Below, piece after piece: positions 34,070 to 43,807 of a stretch of DNA of 64,000 nucleotides. The notes under the pieces are model-generated. The model saw only the letters and a program-made list of their open reading frames with translations. It had not been told where the DNA came from and searched no databases. Both the position numbers and the translations under genes were made by a program. Origin of the DNA: an uncultured Clostridia bacterium (GTDB lineage Bacteria > Bacillota > Clostridia > TANB77 > CAG-508); the NCBI GenBank assembly GCA_934167095.1, contig CAKPKE010000002.1, positions 62,001-126,000 on the forward strand, written 5' to 3'. Each line of letters begins with the position of its first letter. The first letter of the stretch is position 1.

Positions 34070-36529
34070 ATGGCAAAAAGAGGTAGAAAAAAGAAGAAAG
34101 CAATAAATAAAGTAAATCAAAATGTAGTAGTTGCTATAATGATAATTGCAAGCATATTACTTACAATTTTAATATATACAGAATCTGGAACAATAGGAAA
34201 GGCATTAAGTCCATTTCTAGGTGGTATAATGGGATATATAAAGTACATACTTCCAATAGGAGTATTTATAATGGCTTTATATATTGCATATCAAGGTGAA
34301 AATACTTGGAGCAAAAAAATAATTCAGTTTTCAGCAATGCTATTGTGCATATCAGTAATAATAAATGTTGTAGCAATAGCTAATGGCGATATAACAGTTC
34401 TTGGAAGAGATTTTAAAAACATAGTTAATCAATTTTATGATTTAGGTTCAAATGGTGAAGGTGGAGGAGCTGTTGGAGCAGTTATTACAATTCCACTTAT
34501 AAATTTACTTGGAAAAGCAGGAACTATAGTATTTGCAGTAGGTGTAATTATTGCACTTTGCGTTTCAATGTTTGGAATTGATTTGGTAAATAGAATTTCA
34601 GAAGCAATAGAAGAAGCAGAAGAAAGAAAGTTAAAAAAGCAAGAAGCAAAACAACAAGAAAGAGAAGAAATAGCAAAGACAAGAGCTTCTTCAAGAAACA
34701 ACCAAGAAGAGAAAATAATCGGAATAGATATTGGCGATGAACATAAAGAAACAGCAAAAGAAAGAAGATTAAGAGAAAAACAAGAACAAGAAAAGGCTGC
34801 ATCTGATGTAGAACAGTTGCAAATCAGATTAAATGGAAAGGAACCAGAAAAAAGTAAATTATTTAATTTTGATGTAAGTTCTAAAGGATTAAAGAAGAAA
34901 AAAACAGATTTAATCGAAGAACCAGTTGGAGTTGATGAACCGCAAGATCCAAGCTTTATAGAAGCACCATTGTTTAAAAAAGAACAAGAACAAAAAGAAG
35001 AAAAAGTAAAAGAAGTATTACAACTTCAACATACAATGGCTATAGAAGATGAAAATTATGAATTTCCACCTATTAACTTATTAAGCGAAGCAAGAAAAAA
35101 GCCAGTTAGAGGAAATAGAGCTTTAGCTGATACTGCATCAAAATTACAAAAAACATTATATAGTTTTGGCGTATCTGCAAAGGTTGAAAATGTATCTGTT
35201 GGCCCTGCAATTACAAGATATGAGCTTAAACCAGCAGAAGGAGTAAGAGTTAGTAAAATTGCTAATTTAGCTGATGATATTGCATTAAATTTGGCTGCTA
35301 AAACAATAAGAATTGAAGCTCCAATTCCTGGAAAACAAGCAGTAGGAATTGAAGTTCCAAATGAAGAAAGTGAAATTGTACACATTAGGGAAATCCTAGA
35401 AACCGATACATTTAAACAGCATAAATCAAAGCTTGCATTTGCACTTGGAAAAGATGTATCTGGTGGAGAGGTAGTTGCAGATATTGCAAAAATGCCTCAC
35501 GTATTAATTGCCGGAGCTACTGGTTCTGGTAAGTCAGTTTGTATTAATACTTTAATATCAAGTATTATTTACAAAGCAAAACCAAATGAAGCAAAATTAA
35601 TAATGATAGACCCTAAAATAGTAGAGTTATCAGTATATAATGGAATTCCACACTTGTTAATTCCAGTTGTAACAGACCCTAAAAAAGCGGCAGGAGCATT
35701 GGCTTGGGCTGTACAAGAAATGGAAAATAGATATTCAATGTTTGCATCAAAAGGTGTAAGAGATTTAAAAGGATACAACGAAGCTATTGCAAATGAAGAT
35801 AATTTTGGAAAGCTTCCTCATATAGTAATAATCATAGACGAGCTTGCAGATTTAATGATGGTTGCAAAAGGCGAAGTTGAAGATGCAATTTGTAGACTAG
35901 CACAAAAAGCAAGAGCTGCTGGAATGCATTTAGTAATTGCAACACAAAGACCATCTGTTGATGTAATCACAGGTTTAATTAAAGCAAATATTCCATCAAG
36001 AATTGCATTTGCAGTTTCTTCACAAGTGGATTCAAGAACAATATTAGACCAAGTTGGAGCCGAAAAGCTTTTAGGAAAAGGTGATATGCTATTCTTCCCA
36101 ACAGGGGCACCAAAACCTGTAAGAATTCAAGGTGCATTTATTGATGATAAGGAAGTTGAAAAAATAGTAGATTTCTTAAAATCAAATACAAACGGTGAAG
36201 CAAGCTATAGAGATGACATCACAGAATATATTGAAAAAGCAAATTCAACAGATAAAGAACTTGCTGAAATGCAAGATGGAGATGATGATGAAGCAGATCC
36301 ACTTTTAAATGAAGCAATTCAAACAGTAGTAGAAACAGGACAAGCATCTACCTCGTTTATACAAAGAAGATTTAAAGTAGGCTATGCAAGAGCTGGTAGA
36401 ATTATAGACCAAATGGAAGAAAGAGGTATAATTTCAGGATATCAAGGAAGTAAACCACGAGAAGTTTTAATGAGTAAAGAGCGTTGGGAAGAGCTAAATT
36501 CTGCACCACAAACAGATGAAAATAACTAA
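34070..36529 (+). CDS. ftsK: FtsK/SpoIIIE DNA translocase
   Basis: An 819-residue DNA pump for chromosome segregation at division or sporulation. A basic N-terminus and four membrane helices (about 20-175) precede a charged coiled linker (about 180-330). The RecA-like motor has GATGSGKS (Walker A), IIIDELADLMM (Walker B) and ATQRPSVDVITG. A C-terminal gamma winged-helix domain (SFIQRRFKVGYARAGRIIDQMEERGI) completes it. The start at 34070 is set by ggagg 9 bases upstream; the in-frame ATG at 34019 has none. Whether it is FtsK or SpoIIIE cannot be told from sequence alone. Confidence 0.95.
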   Translation: MAKRGRKKKKAINKVNQNVVVAIMIIASILLTILIYTESGTIGKALSPFLGGIMGYIKYILPIGVFIMALYIAYQGENTWSKKIIQFSAMLLCISVIINVVAIANGDITVLGRDFKNIVNQFYDLGSNGEGGGAVGAVITIPLINLLGKAGTIVFAVGVIIALCVSMFGIDLVNRISEAIEEAEERKLKKQEAKQQEREEIAKTRASSRNNQEEKIIGIDIGDEHKETAKERRLREKQEQEKAASDVEQLQIRLNGKEPEKSKLFNFDVSSKGLKKKKTDLIEEPVGVDEPQDPSFIEAPLFKKEQEQKEEKVKEVLQLQHTMAIEDENYEFPPINLLSEARKKPVRGNRALADTASKLQKTLYSFGVSAKVENVSVGPAITRYELKPAEGVRVSKIANLADDIALNLAAKTIRIEAPIPGKQAVGIEVPNEESEIVHIREILETDTFKQHKSKLAFALGKDVSGGEVVADIAKMPHVLIAGATGSGKSVCINTLISSIIYKAKPNEAKLIMIDPKIVELSVYNGIPHLLIPVVTDPKKAAGALAWAVQEMENRYSMFASKGVRDLKGYNEAIANEDNFGKLPHIVIIIDELADLMMVAKGEVEDAICRLAQKARAAGMHLVIATQRPSVDVITGLIKANIPSRIAFAVSSQVDSRTILDQVGAEKLLGKGDMLFFPTGAPKPVRIQGAFIDDKEVEKIVDFLKSNTNGEASYRDDITEYIEKANSTDKELAEMQDGDDDEADPLLNEAIQTVVETGQASTSFIQRRFKVGYARAGRIIDQMEERGIISGYQGSKPREVLMSKERWEELNSAPQTDENN

Positions 36530-36550
36530 TAAAGGAAGGTTAAAAGTTAA

Positions 36551-38095
36551 ATGAAAATCAAAATGTCTTCAAAAATAAAACAAGTTAATTTTAATAGTAA
36601 ACTAGAAGAAATTTTAGAGAAAAAAGATTTTGATGTAACTGTAAAAAATCTTCTACTTAGTATGCTTTATAAAATAGAAAATTCATATAAAGATTATAGT
36701 AAAGTAAAAGTAAATATAAAAAATAAAGACGAAAAAATCACAGAAGTATTACATATAATTAGTGAATACTGTGATAAAATTGAACTTGTCACACCTAAAA
36801 CTGTGGCAAGTAAAGTCTTAGAAGAAGAAAATAAAAAATGTATAATTGATATAAAAAAAGGCTATATAAAAACTTATGCAAATGAGCAAAGCATGCTGTA
36901 TTCATTGTATATAATGCAAAGCAAAGTAAAAAGATATAAAGAAACTTTTAAAAATGATGAAGAAAAAAATTTAGTAGAATTTTATGAAAAAGCTTATGCA
37001 AATAGTGAATGTGAAGTAATTCGAGATTTTGATGGCTGGTCATGGAATGTTAATATGCAAAATAATCTAGAAATTGCATATAACTTAATATACCAGTTGC
37101 TAGTTTTAGTATGTGGATTAGATAATGTACCAAAAATAATTAAAAAAGATAAAAAATATATAGAAAGCCTAGATGAAAAAGATAAAAAAATCTTAGAGCA
37201 ATTATATTTACTAATAGAAACTTATGTGGCACTAAACGATATGGAAGCATATAAAAAAATAGCAGATAAAGTTGCTGAAAGAAAAGTGTATTTAGGACTA
37301 GTTTGTGATAAAGATAAATTTATAGAATATGTAACTGAAAATAAGAAAAATCTTAATAAAGAAATTGGAAAAATTGATGAAATTACAAATGATGAAAAAC
37401 GCTTAAGAGATGAGTATTTTGAAAGAAATTCAAAGTTAAAAGATGAAGATAAAATCTTTAGTATAAGCTGTTTTGAGGATCTTCTTATGGAGCAAAGAGA
37501 AAAAATGGTTGAAGAAATAAAATTGCAAAATAAAAGCCTTACTCCAAAAGAATATGTAAAACTAAAAGAAAACACAAAAAAAGAATGTGAATTTTATGAT
37601 AAATTGCTTCAAAATATTGAAAGAACAGATGTAAGAAATAAAACAATAGCAAGTATTCAAAAAATGATATTAGAAAGATTTTCTTATAGAGCGTTAAAAG
37701 AAGAAAAAGAGTCGATTAAAAATACAATATGCGAGCTAAGGTATTACTTACTTTTACAAATAAATAACCGCGAAAAAGTCGCTGATATTTCTGAAATAGC
37801 AGAAAACATAAAAAATACAATAAATACTGTAATTGATATTGCAATAGACAAGCAAGTTTTAACTAATATATCAGACAGTACAAGCATTTGTTATGATATT
37901 TTAGGTTTTATTTTTGAAAGCAGAAATATAGACTTAGAAGATCTATCTGTAAAACTTGAAAATAAGAAAGATGAAAATGTTATTTTAGTAAATATCTTTG
38001 ACGAAAAAGAAGTTGAAAAAACATTAACAATAAATGAACAAAAAATAACATTAATAAATATAAAAATGAATAAAAGGATAAAAATATTTTGCTAA
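36551..38095 (+). CDS. Large helical protein of unknown function
   Basis: A 514-residue protein with no recognised domain. It is Lys/Glu/Asn-rich and mostly helical, with charged coiled-coil stretches (about 265-370, such as NLNKEIGKIDEITNDEKRLRDEYFERN, in two parts). There is no signal peptide or membrane segment, so it is likely cytoplasmic. A compact segment near 155 contains DFDGWSWNVNMQNNLE. It is tightly flanked by ftsK/spoIIIE (21 bases) and a beta-CASP nuclease (25 bases), hence co-transcribed with both. Possibly lineage-specific. Composition and codon use match the host. Confidence 0.7.
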   Translation: MKIKMSSKIKQVNFNSKLEEILEKKDFDVTVKNLLLSMLYKIENSYKDYSKVKVNIKNKDEKITEVLHIISEYCDKIELVTPKTVASKVLEEENKKCIIDIKKGYIKTYANEQSMLYSLYIMQSKVKRYKETFKNDEEKNLVEFYEKAYANSECEVIRDFDGWSWNVNMQNNLEIAYNLIYQLLVLVCGLDNVPKIIKKDKKYIESLDEKDKKILEQLYLLIETYVALNDMEAYKKIADKVAERKVYLGLVCDKDKFIEYVTENKKNLNKEIGKIDEITNDEKRLRDEYFERNSKLKDEDKIFSISCFEDLLMEQREKMVEEIKLQNKSLTPKEYVKLKENTKKECEFYDKLLQNIERTDVRNKTIASIQKMILERFSYRALKEEKESIKNTICELRYYLLLQINNREKVADISEIAENIKNTINTVIDIAIDKQVLTNISDSTSICYDILGFIFESRNIDLEDLSVKLENKKDENVILVNIFDEKEVEKTLTINEQKITLINIKMNKRIKIFC

Positions 38096-38120
38096 ATGCA
38101 AAATGGAGGGAGAATAACTA

Positions 38121-39773
38121 ATGAATATAAGCTTTTTAGGAGCTGCAAAAACAGTAACAGGCTCTAACTTTTTAGTAGAGGCTGCTGGAAAAAAATTTTT
38201 GGTAGACTGTGGAATGTACCAAGGAAAAATACAAGACGAACTAGAAAACGAAGAACCTTTTTTATATGATCCAAAAGAAATTGATTTTATGCTTTTAACA
38301 CATGCACATATTGACCACTCAGGAAGAATTCCAAAACTTTATAATGAAGGCTTTAGAGGAAAAATATATGCAACAAAAGCAACTTGTGAATTATGTGGAA
38401 TAATGCTTCCTGATAGTGGACATATACAAGAACAAGAAAACGAATGGAAGAACAAAAAAAGATTAAGAAAAGGCGAAAAAACAAGACCACCACTATATAC
38501 AGCAGAAGATGCAACAAAATGTTTGGAGGTATTTGAGCCTGTAAAATATGATGAAATAATAGATATTGATGAGCATATTCATGTAAGATTTAACGATGCA
38601 GGACACATGCTTGGTTCTGCAACTATTGAAGTTTGGGTAGAAGAAGAAGACAAAACGACAAAAACTGTATTTTCAGGAGATTTGGGAAATAATGATATTC
38701 CACTTTTATCTGAACCGACAATGATTGAAGATGCAGATTATTTAGTAATGGAATCTACTTATGGAGATAGACTTCATGTAAGAACCCAAAATAAAGCAGA
38801 AGAATTTTTGAAGATTGTTTCAGAAACTTTAAATAATGGTGGAACTGTTGTAATACCATCATTTGCAGTAGGTAGAACTCAAGAAATTCTTTACGAAATT
38901 AACTTAATAAAAGAAGAAAAAATGAAAGATCCTATATTTGCAAATGAATATAAAACATTAATGAAAACACCAGTATATGTAGATAGTCCACTTGCAATTT
39001 CTGCAACAGAAATATTCAAGAAAAATGAAGATTTATTTGATTATGAAACACAAGAAATAATTGAGCGAGGAGATAATCCACTTGAATTTCCAGGCCTTCA
39101 ATTTACAAAAACTGCAGATGAATCAAAGGCTTTAAATGAAATGGATACACCTTCAATAATAATATCAGCAAGTGGTATGTGCGAAGTTGGAAGAATAAAA
39201 CATCATTTAAAACATAATATTTGGAACCCAAAATCAACAATATTATTTGTTGGATACCAAGCTCCAGGAACCTTAGGAAGAACAATAGTAGATGGTGCTA
39301 AAAAGGTAAAAATATTTGGCGAAGAATTTAATGTTAAAGCAAGAATTGAATATTTGGAAGGATATTCAGGACATGCTGACCAAGAATGGTTATTAAACTT
39401 TGTATATTCTTTTATAAAAAAGCCAAAGCATATTTTCTTAGTACATGGTGAACCAGAAAGTCAGTTAGTATTAAAAAGTAAAATTGTTGAAAGCACAGGA
39501 ATAGGAGTTACAATACCAAGTTACGGAGAATGTTATACATTAGATGATAGCTTAAAGGTTGAAGAAAAATATAAAGATACAGTTCAAGAAAAATATCTAA
39601 GATTAGAGCTTCTTGATAGATTGCAAACACTTCAAGAAGAAGTTGAAGATATGAAAAGTATTGTAAAAGATGAGTTCTTAGACAAAGAAACAGATGATAA
39701 TGAACTAGAAAAATTAAATGCACGTGTAAAAGAACTAGAACAGAAAATAGTTGAAATTATAGAAAATAAGTAG
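38121..39773 (+). CDS. MBL-fold/beta-CASP ribonuclease-like protein
   Basis: A 550-residue metallo-beta-lactamase protein of the CPSF73/Ysh1-like class. The zinc motif is LTHAHIDHSGRIPKL (HxHxDH, near residue 60), with further ligands in FNDAGHMLGSATIEV and VFSGDLGNND. The beta-CASP part has PSFAVGRTQEILYEI, and the RNA-metabolising domain has YSGHADQEWL and HIFLVHGEPES. The extra C-terminal 60 residues form a coiled coil (LQTLQEEVEDMKSIVK). Expected to be an RNA endonuclease/exonuclease in the cytoplasm. Ribosome-binding site ggaggg. It is followed 10 bases later by the GH15 gene. Confidence 0.9.
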   Translation: MNISFLGAAKTVTGSNFLVEAAGKKFLVDCGMYQGKIQDELENEEPFLYDPKEIDFMLLTHAHIDHSGRIPKLYNEGFRGKIYATKATCELCGIMLPDSGHIQEQENEWKNKKRLRKGEKTRPPLYTAEDATKCLEVFEPVKYDEIIDIDEHIHVRFNDAGHMLGSATIEVWVEEEDKTTKTVFSGDLGNNDIPLLSEPTMIEDADYLVMESTYGDRLHVRTQNKAEEFLKIVSETLNNGGTVVIPSFAVGRTQEILYEINLIKEEKMKDPIFANEYKTLMKTPVYVDSPLAISATEIFKKNEDLFDYETQEIIERGDNPLEFPGLQFTKTADESKALNEMDTPSIIISASGMCEVGRIKHHLKHNIWNPKSTILFVGYQAPGTLGRTIVDGAKKVKIFGEEFNVKARIEYLEGYSGHADQEWLLNFVYSFIKKPKHIFLVHGEPESQLVLKSKIVESTGIGVTIPSYGECYTLDDSLKVEEKYKDTVQEKYLRLELLDRLQTLQEEVEDMKSIVKDEFLDKETDDNELEKLNARVKELEQKIVEIIENK

Positions 39774-39783
39774 GAGAAAACTA

Positions 39784-41784
39784 ATGAATAATAAAAATTT
39801 TAATAGTGCTGTTATAGGAAATAAAAACATAAAAGCTACATTTTCAAACCAAGGGGAGTTACTAAGAATGTATTTCCCAGATGTAGATTTTAAACAATTT
39901 GTAAATTTTTTTCATATAGGAATGAAAATAAATGATTCTGCTATAATATATCTTCATGAGGATATAAACAACAGGTATTTTCAGTACTATACAGAGGATA
40001 CAAACATACTAAATACAGAAATTGCAAATACATATTTCAATTTAGCAATAACTCAAACTGACTTTGCAAGTGTAAAAGAAAACATGATAATAAAAAAATA
40101 TACTTTTTCAAATAACAATAAAGTTGAGTTAAATCTAAGCTTTGTTGTAAGAAGTAATTTGATGACAGACAATAATAATATGACATCTTGCAGAGTTATT
40201 GATAATGGAATGATTCAATATAATCATGATAATTCAATAGTTACATTTGCAAATAGACAAATAAGTGGACATAGAATAAATGATATAGAAACTCAAATAA
40301 AAGAAGCTGTTCTTTGGGATAAAGACTATATAGGAATGAGCAATGACTCTGGAATTACTTATGATTTAGGTGTTTTAAAGCCAGGAGAGCAAATTGAATT
40401 TAGCTTGTTTATCTATGTTCAAAATAACAGCTTGCAAAAATCTTTTAGTTCATTAGAAGAAAAAATAGAAACTTTAAGAAGAATTGATGTAAAAAAAGAA
40501 TATGAAAATACAAAGAAATTCTGGAAAAAATACATAGAAAAGCATGATGGATTAAATTTAATAGGCGATGATAAAAAACAAAATGTGTTAAAAATATTTA
40601 ATAATGATGAGCAAATAGAGCAAATGTTAGATATTTATAAAAGAACAATTTTGCTATTTCCACTACTACAAAATGAAGCAACAGGAGGAATTTCAGCAGC
40701 TGTTGAAATTGATGAAGATAGAAATTACTCTGGCAGATATTCCTACTGTTGGCCAAGAGATGCTGTGTTTATAACATCTGCTTATGATAAGCTAAACATG
40801 ACAAAAGAAACAGAAAAATTTTATGAAGTATTTTGCCAAAAAACACAAAGTGAAAATGGAATGTGGGAACAAAGATTCTACACAGATGGAAAGCTTGCAC
40901 CATGTTGGGGCTACCAAATAGATGAAACGGCAAGTGTTATATATGGTTTATATGAGCATTACAAATTAACTAAAAATCAAAAGTTCTTAGAGTCAAATTT
41001 AAAAATGTGTGAAAATGCATTAGGATTTTTATTTAATTATTTAGAACATTTATTTAATGAAGAAACAGAAGATCCAGATGTGGTAAAAACAGCGATTATT
41101 GAAGAAATAATAAAACAAGGAAAACAAAGAGATAAAGCATATAAACATTTAAGCTATGATATTTGGGAAATGAATGAAGGCGTTCATTTGTATTCATTAT
41201 CAAGTATATATTCTGCATTAAATATAATGAAAAAAATCTATGAAGAAGTAAAACCAAAATTTGAAAATAATAGATTAAAACTAGAAAAAATTAATAAAAA
41301 TAATGCAAAAATTGAAAAAGAATTAGAAAATATCAAAAAGTTTATAGATGAAAATTTATATAATGATGTAACAAAAACTTTAAAAAGAAATACTCAAGAT
41401 GACAAAACAGACATAAGTGTTATTGGAGCTGTTTTCCCATTTAATGTATTAAGTTGCAAGGATAAAAAAGTTCAAAATACAGTAGAAAAAATTAATATGA
41501 CATTAAGAACTTATACTGGTGGATATTTAAGGTTTGAACAAGACTCATACATGGGTGGAAAAAATCCTTGGCCAATAGCTACTTTATGGATGGCAATGTA
41601 CTACATAAAAGCTGGAAACAGAGCAAAAGCTAGAGAATGTTTAAACTTTGTTCTAAATTCAGCATCTGATTTAGGATTTTTACCAGAACAAGTAAATAAT
41701 AGTACAATGGAGCCTAGTTGGGTAATAGGTCTTGGCTGGTCACATGCAATGTTTGTCATAGTTTTAAGTGAGCTAATGAAATAA
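39784..41784 (+). CDS. Glycoside hydrolase family 15 protein (glucoamylase-like)
   Basis: A 666-residue cytoplasmic protein with an N-terminal beta-sandwich (about 1-260) and an alpha/alpha-barrel GH15 domain (about 290-666). Recognisable GH15 stretches are YCWPRDAVFITSAYDKL, WEQRFYTDGKLAPCWGYQIDETA and a C-terminal EPSWVIGLGWSHAMFV with a probable catalytic Glu; another candidate is in IWEMNEGVHLYS. Hydrolyses alpha-1,4 or alpha-1,6 glucans, probably glycogen or internalised oligosaccharides, since there is no signal peptide. Its neighbour, a ribonuclease-like protein, gives no metabolic context. Confidence 0.88.
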   Translation: MNNKNFNSAVIGNKNIKATFSNQGELLRMYFPDVDFKQFVNFFHIGMKINDSAIIYLHEDINNRYFQYYTEDTNILNTEIANTYFNLAITQTDFASVKENMIIKKYTFSNNNKVELNLSFVVRSNLMTDNNNMTSCRVIDNGMIQYNHDNSIVTFANRQISGHRINDIETQIKEAVLWDKDYIGMSNDSGITYDLGVLKPGEQIEFSLFIYVQNNSLQKSFSSLEEKIETLRRIDVKKEYENTKKFWKKYIEKHDGLNLIGDDKKQNVLKIFNNDEQIEQMLDIYKRTILLFPLLQNEATGGISAAVEIDEDRNYSGRYSYCWPRDAVFITSAYDKLNMTKETEKFYEVFCQKTQSENGMWEQRFYTDGKLAPCWGYQIDETASVIYGLYEHYKLTKNQKFLESNLKMCENALGFLFNYLEHLFNEETEDPDVVKTAIIEEIIKQGKQRDKAYKHLSYDIWEMNEGVHLYSLSSIYSALNIMKKIYEEVKPKFENNRLKLEKINKNNAKIEKELENIKKFIDENLYNDVTKTLKRNTQDDKTDISVIGAVFPFNVLSCKDKKVQNTVEKINMTLRTYTGGYLRFEQDSYMGGKNPWPIATLWMAMYYIKAGNRAKARECLNFVLNSASDLGFLPEQVNNSTMEPSWVIGLGWSHAMFVIVLSELMK

Positions 41785-41787
41785 GTA

Positions 41788-41816
41788 TTGAAAAAAGTCT
41801 AAAAAAATGGTATAAC
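41788..41816 (+). promoter_or_regulatory. Promoter upstream of the 41853 small gene and cdaA
   Basis: TTGAAA (41788-41793), 17-base spacer, TATAAC (41811-41816). Confidence 0.5.
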
Positions 41817-41852
41817 ATATATTATGTAAAAGATTTTCAAGGAGGAAGAACA

Positions 41853-41969
41853 ATGTCAAAAAAACACGAAGCAGGAAAAATATTTGTTAAGGTAATGGCT
41901 GCACTTTTAGCTGCACTAATGGTACTTGCTGTATCTGCAACATTAATATTTTACATAATAAACAAATAA
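41853..41969 (+). CDS. Single-helix membrane microprotein upstream of cdaA
   Basis: A 38-residue protein, MSKKHEAGKIFVKVMAALLA then ALMVLAVSATLIFYIINK: a basic N-terminus and one membrane helix. An aaggagg site lies 8 bases before the ATG, and cdaA begins 28 bases downstream, so the two are co-transcribed. Similar one-helix proteins precede cdaA or other envelope genes in clostridia; function unknown. It could be a small regulator of the membrane cyclase, which is speculation from position. Confidence 0.75.
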   Translation: MSKKHEAGKIFVKVMAALLAALMVLAVSATLIFYIINK

Positions 41970-41997
41970 TGTTTAAGTAAAAAAAGGAAGAAAATAA

Positions 41998-42927
41998 ATG
42001 AAAGATAATTTATTAAGTAGTAATATTTTTGATTGGGGAACAAATTTTAATGACTATATAATGTCATTAAAACAAAATCCATGGCTAATAGTGTCATTAG
42101 TAATAGATTTATTAATAGTTGGCTTTATACTATATAAAATTTTTAAAGGAACTAAAGACTCTAAAGTATTGCAATTAATAAAAGGAATAATATTTTTTAT
42201 ATTAATTACATGGCTTAGTGGAGTATTTAACTTAACTATAATACACTCAGTATTAACTGCATTTTTGCCTTATGGTGTAATTGCACTTATAATAATTTTC
42301 CAACCAGAAATAAGAAGAGGACTAGAACAAATAGGAACAAACAAAATTACATACTTTTTTGGAATGGAAAAAGATATTGAAACAAGAACGAGAGAAGATA
42401 TTTACAAAATAGTAATTGCAGTAGAGGAAATGGCTAAAACTAAGACTGGTGCTTTAATTGTAATTCAACGAGATATAAGTCTAAGTGACATTATAGACAC
42501 AGGAATTTCAATAGACAGCGAAATTTCACCACAACTTTTAGTAAATATATTTGTGCCAAAAACTCCACTTCATGATGGCGCAGTAGTAATAAAAAATAAT
42601 AGAATAGCATCTGCTGCAAGTATTTTGCCACTTGCAAATAATCAAGATATTTCTAAAGATTTAGGAACAAGACATAGAGCTGCAGTTGGAATATCTAAAG
42701 AAACTGATGCTGTTGCAATAGTTGTATCAGAAGAATCTGGAAAGGTATCTATTGCAAAAGATGGTACTTTAATTGCAGATATTAAAGAAGATTCTCTAAA
42801 ACAAATACTAATTAAATCTATAATAACAAATAGACTAGAAGTAAAAGATAAAAGAAAATCTAAAAACAATAAAAAGCAAGAAGTAGAAGTAAAAACAGAA
42901 ACAGTAGAAGAAAATAAAGAAGAGTAA
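41998..42927 (+). CDS. cdaA: Membrane diadenylate cyclase CdaA
   Basis: Synthesises c-di-AMP at the membrane. The 309-residue protein has three N-terminal helices (about 25-105) and a DAC domain with PLHDGAVVIKNN (DGA) and DLGTRHRAAVGI (RHR). The C-terminal tail is Lys/Glu-rich. Length and motifs are normal. In most Firmicutes cdaA is followed by cdaR and glmM; here truA follows and neither is present in the window. DisA is encoded at 11490, so the organism has two c-di-AMP synthases. Ribosome-binding site aaggaag. Confidence 0.95.
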   Translation: MKDNLLSSNIFDWGTNFNDYIMSLKQNPWLIVSLVIDLLIVGFILYKIFKGTKDSKVLQLIKGIIFFILITWLSGVFNLTIIHSVLTAFLPYGVIALIIIFQPEIRRGLEQIGTNKITYFFGMEKDIETRTREDIYKIVIAVEEMAKTKTGALIVIQRDISLSDIIDTGISIDSEISPQLLVNIFVPKTPLHDGAVVIKNNRIASAASILPLANNQDISKDLGTRHRAAVGISKETDAVAIVVSEESGKVSIAKDGTLIADIKEDSLKQILIKSIITNRLEVKDKRKSKNNKKQEVEVKTETVEENKEE

Positions 42928-42933
42928 GAAAAT

Positions 42934-42965
42934 AAGTTAGCTATACATAAAAATATAGCTAACTT
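42934..42965. terminator. Perfect 12-bp hairpin between cdaA and truA
   Basis: Arms 42934-42945 and 42954-42965 (aagttagctata and its complement), 8-base loop, no strong T-run; an attenuator or processing signal rather than a full terminator. Confidence 0.55.
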
Positions 42966-42989
42966 AAATTGATATAAGGAAATAAAATA

Positions 42990-43730
42990 ATGAGAAATAT
43001 AAGATTAACAATCGAATATGATGGAAAAGACTATAATGGCTGGCAAAAACAGCCAAACAAATTAAATATTCAAGGCGAAATAGAAAGAGCAATTTTTAAT
43101 ATAATGCACGAAGAAGTAGATTTAATTGGTTCTGGAAGAACTGATGCAGGCGTACATAGTTTAGGACAAGTTGCAAACTTTAAAACAAATTCAAATTTTC
43201 CAATAGAAAAAATGCCAATAGCACTAAATTCACAGCTAAAAAATAGTATTGTAATAAAAAAAGCAGAAGAAGTAGATGAAAGATTTCATAGTAGATATAA
43301 TGCTAAAAATAAAACATATAGATACATTATAAATAATTCAAAAACAGGAACAGCAATATATAGAAATTTAGAGTATTGTTATCCTTTTGAATTAGATGTA
43401 GAAAAAATGCAAAAAGCTGCAAAGTATTTTGAAGGGGAGCATGACTTTAAAGCATTTAAATCTAGTGGAACAAGTGGAAAAAATAGTGTAAGGACAATTT
43501 ATAAAGCAGAAGTAAAAAAAGATGGAGAAAGAATAATTATTGAACTTACAGGAAATGGATTTTTGTACAATATGGTTAGAATTATATCAGGAACACTTTT
43601 AGATGTTGGCCTTGGAAAAATCAAACCAGAAGAAATTTCAAAAATAATAGAAAGCAAAAACAGACAAAATGCAGGAAAAACATTACCTGCACATGGTCTT
43701 TACTTAGTTTGCGTAGAGTACAAAAATTAG
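42990..43730 (+). CDS. truA: tRNA pseudouridine(38-40) synthase TruA
   Basis: A 246-residue TruA of normal length. IRLTIEYDGKDYNGWQKQ at the start, catalytic Asp in LIGSGRTDAGVHSLGQVANF (near residue 53), then NGFLYNMVRIISGTL and the AHGLYLVCVEY end. It isomerises uridines 38-40 in the anticodon arm of many tRNAs, which supports frame maintenance. Ribosome-binding site is weak (aagga). It follows cdaA. Confidence 0.95.
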   Translation: MRNIRLTIEYDGKDYNGWQKQPNKLNIQGEIERAIFNIMHEEVDLIGSGRTDAGVHSLGQVANFKTNSNFPIEKMPIALNSQLKNSIVIKKAEEVDERFHSRYNAKNKTYRYIINNSKTGTAIYRNLEYCYPFELDVEKMQKAAKYFEGEHDFKAFKSSGTSGKNSVRTIYKAEVKKDGERIIIELTGNGFLYNMVRIISGTLLDVGLGKIKPEEISKIIESKNRQNAGKTLPAHGLYLVCVEYKN

Positions 43731-43807
43731 GAACAAAAAATAACAATACTAATATTATATAATAAAGAGCTTGTAAAAGTTCAAAAGGCAAGAAAGGAAA
43801 AATATAA

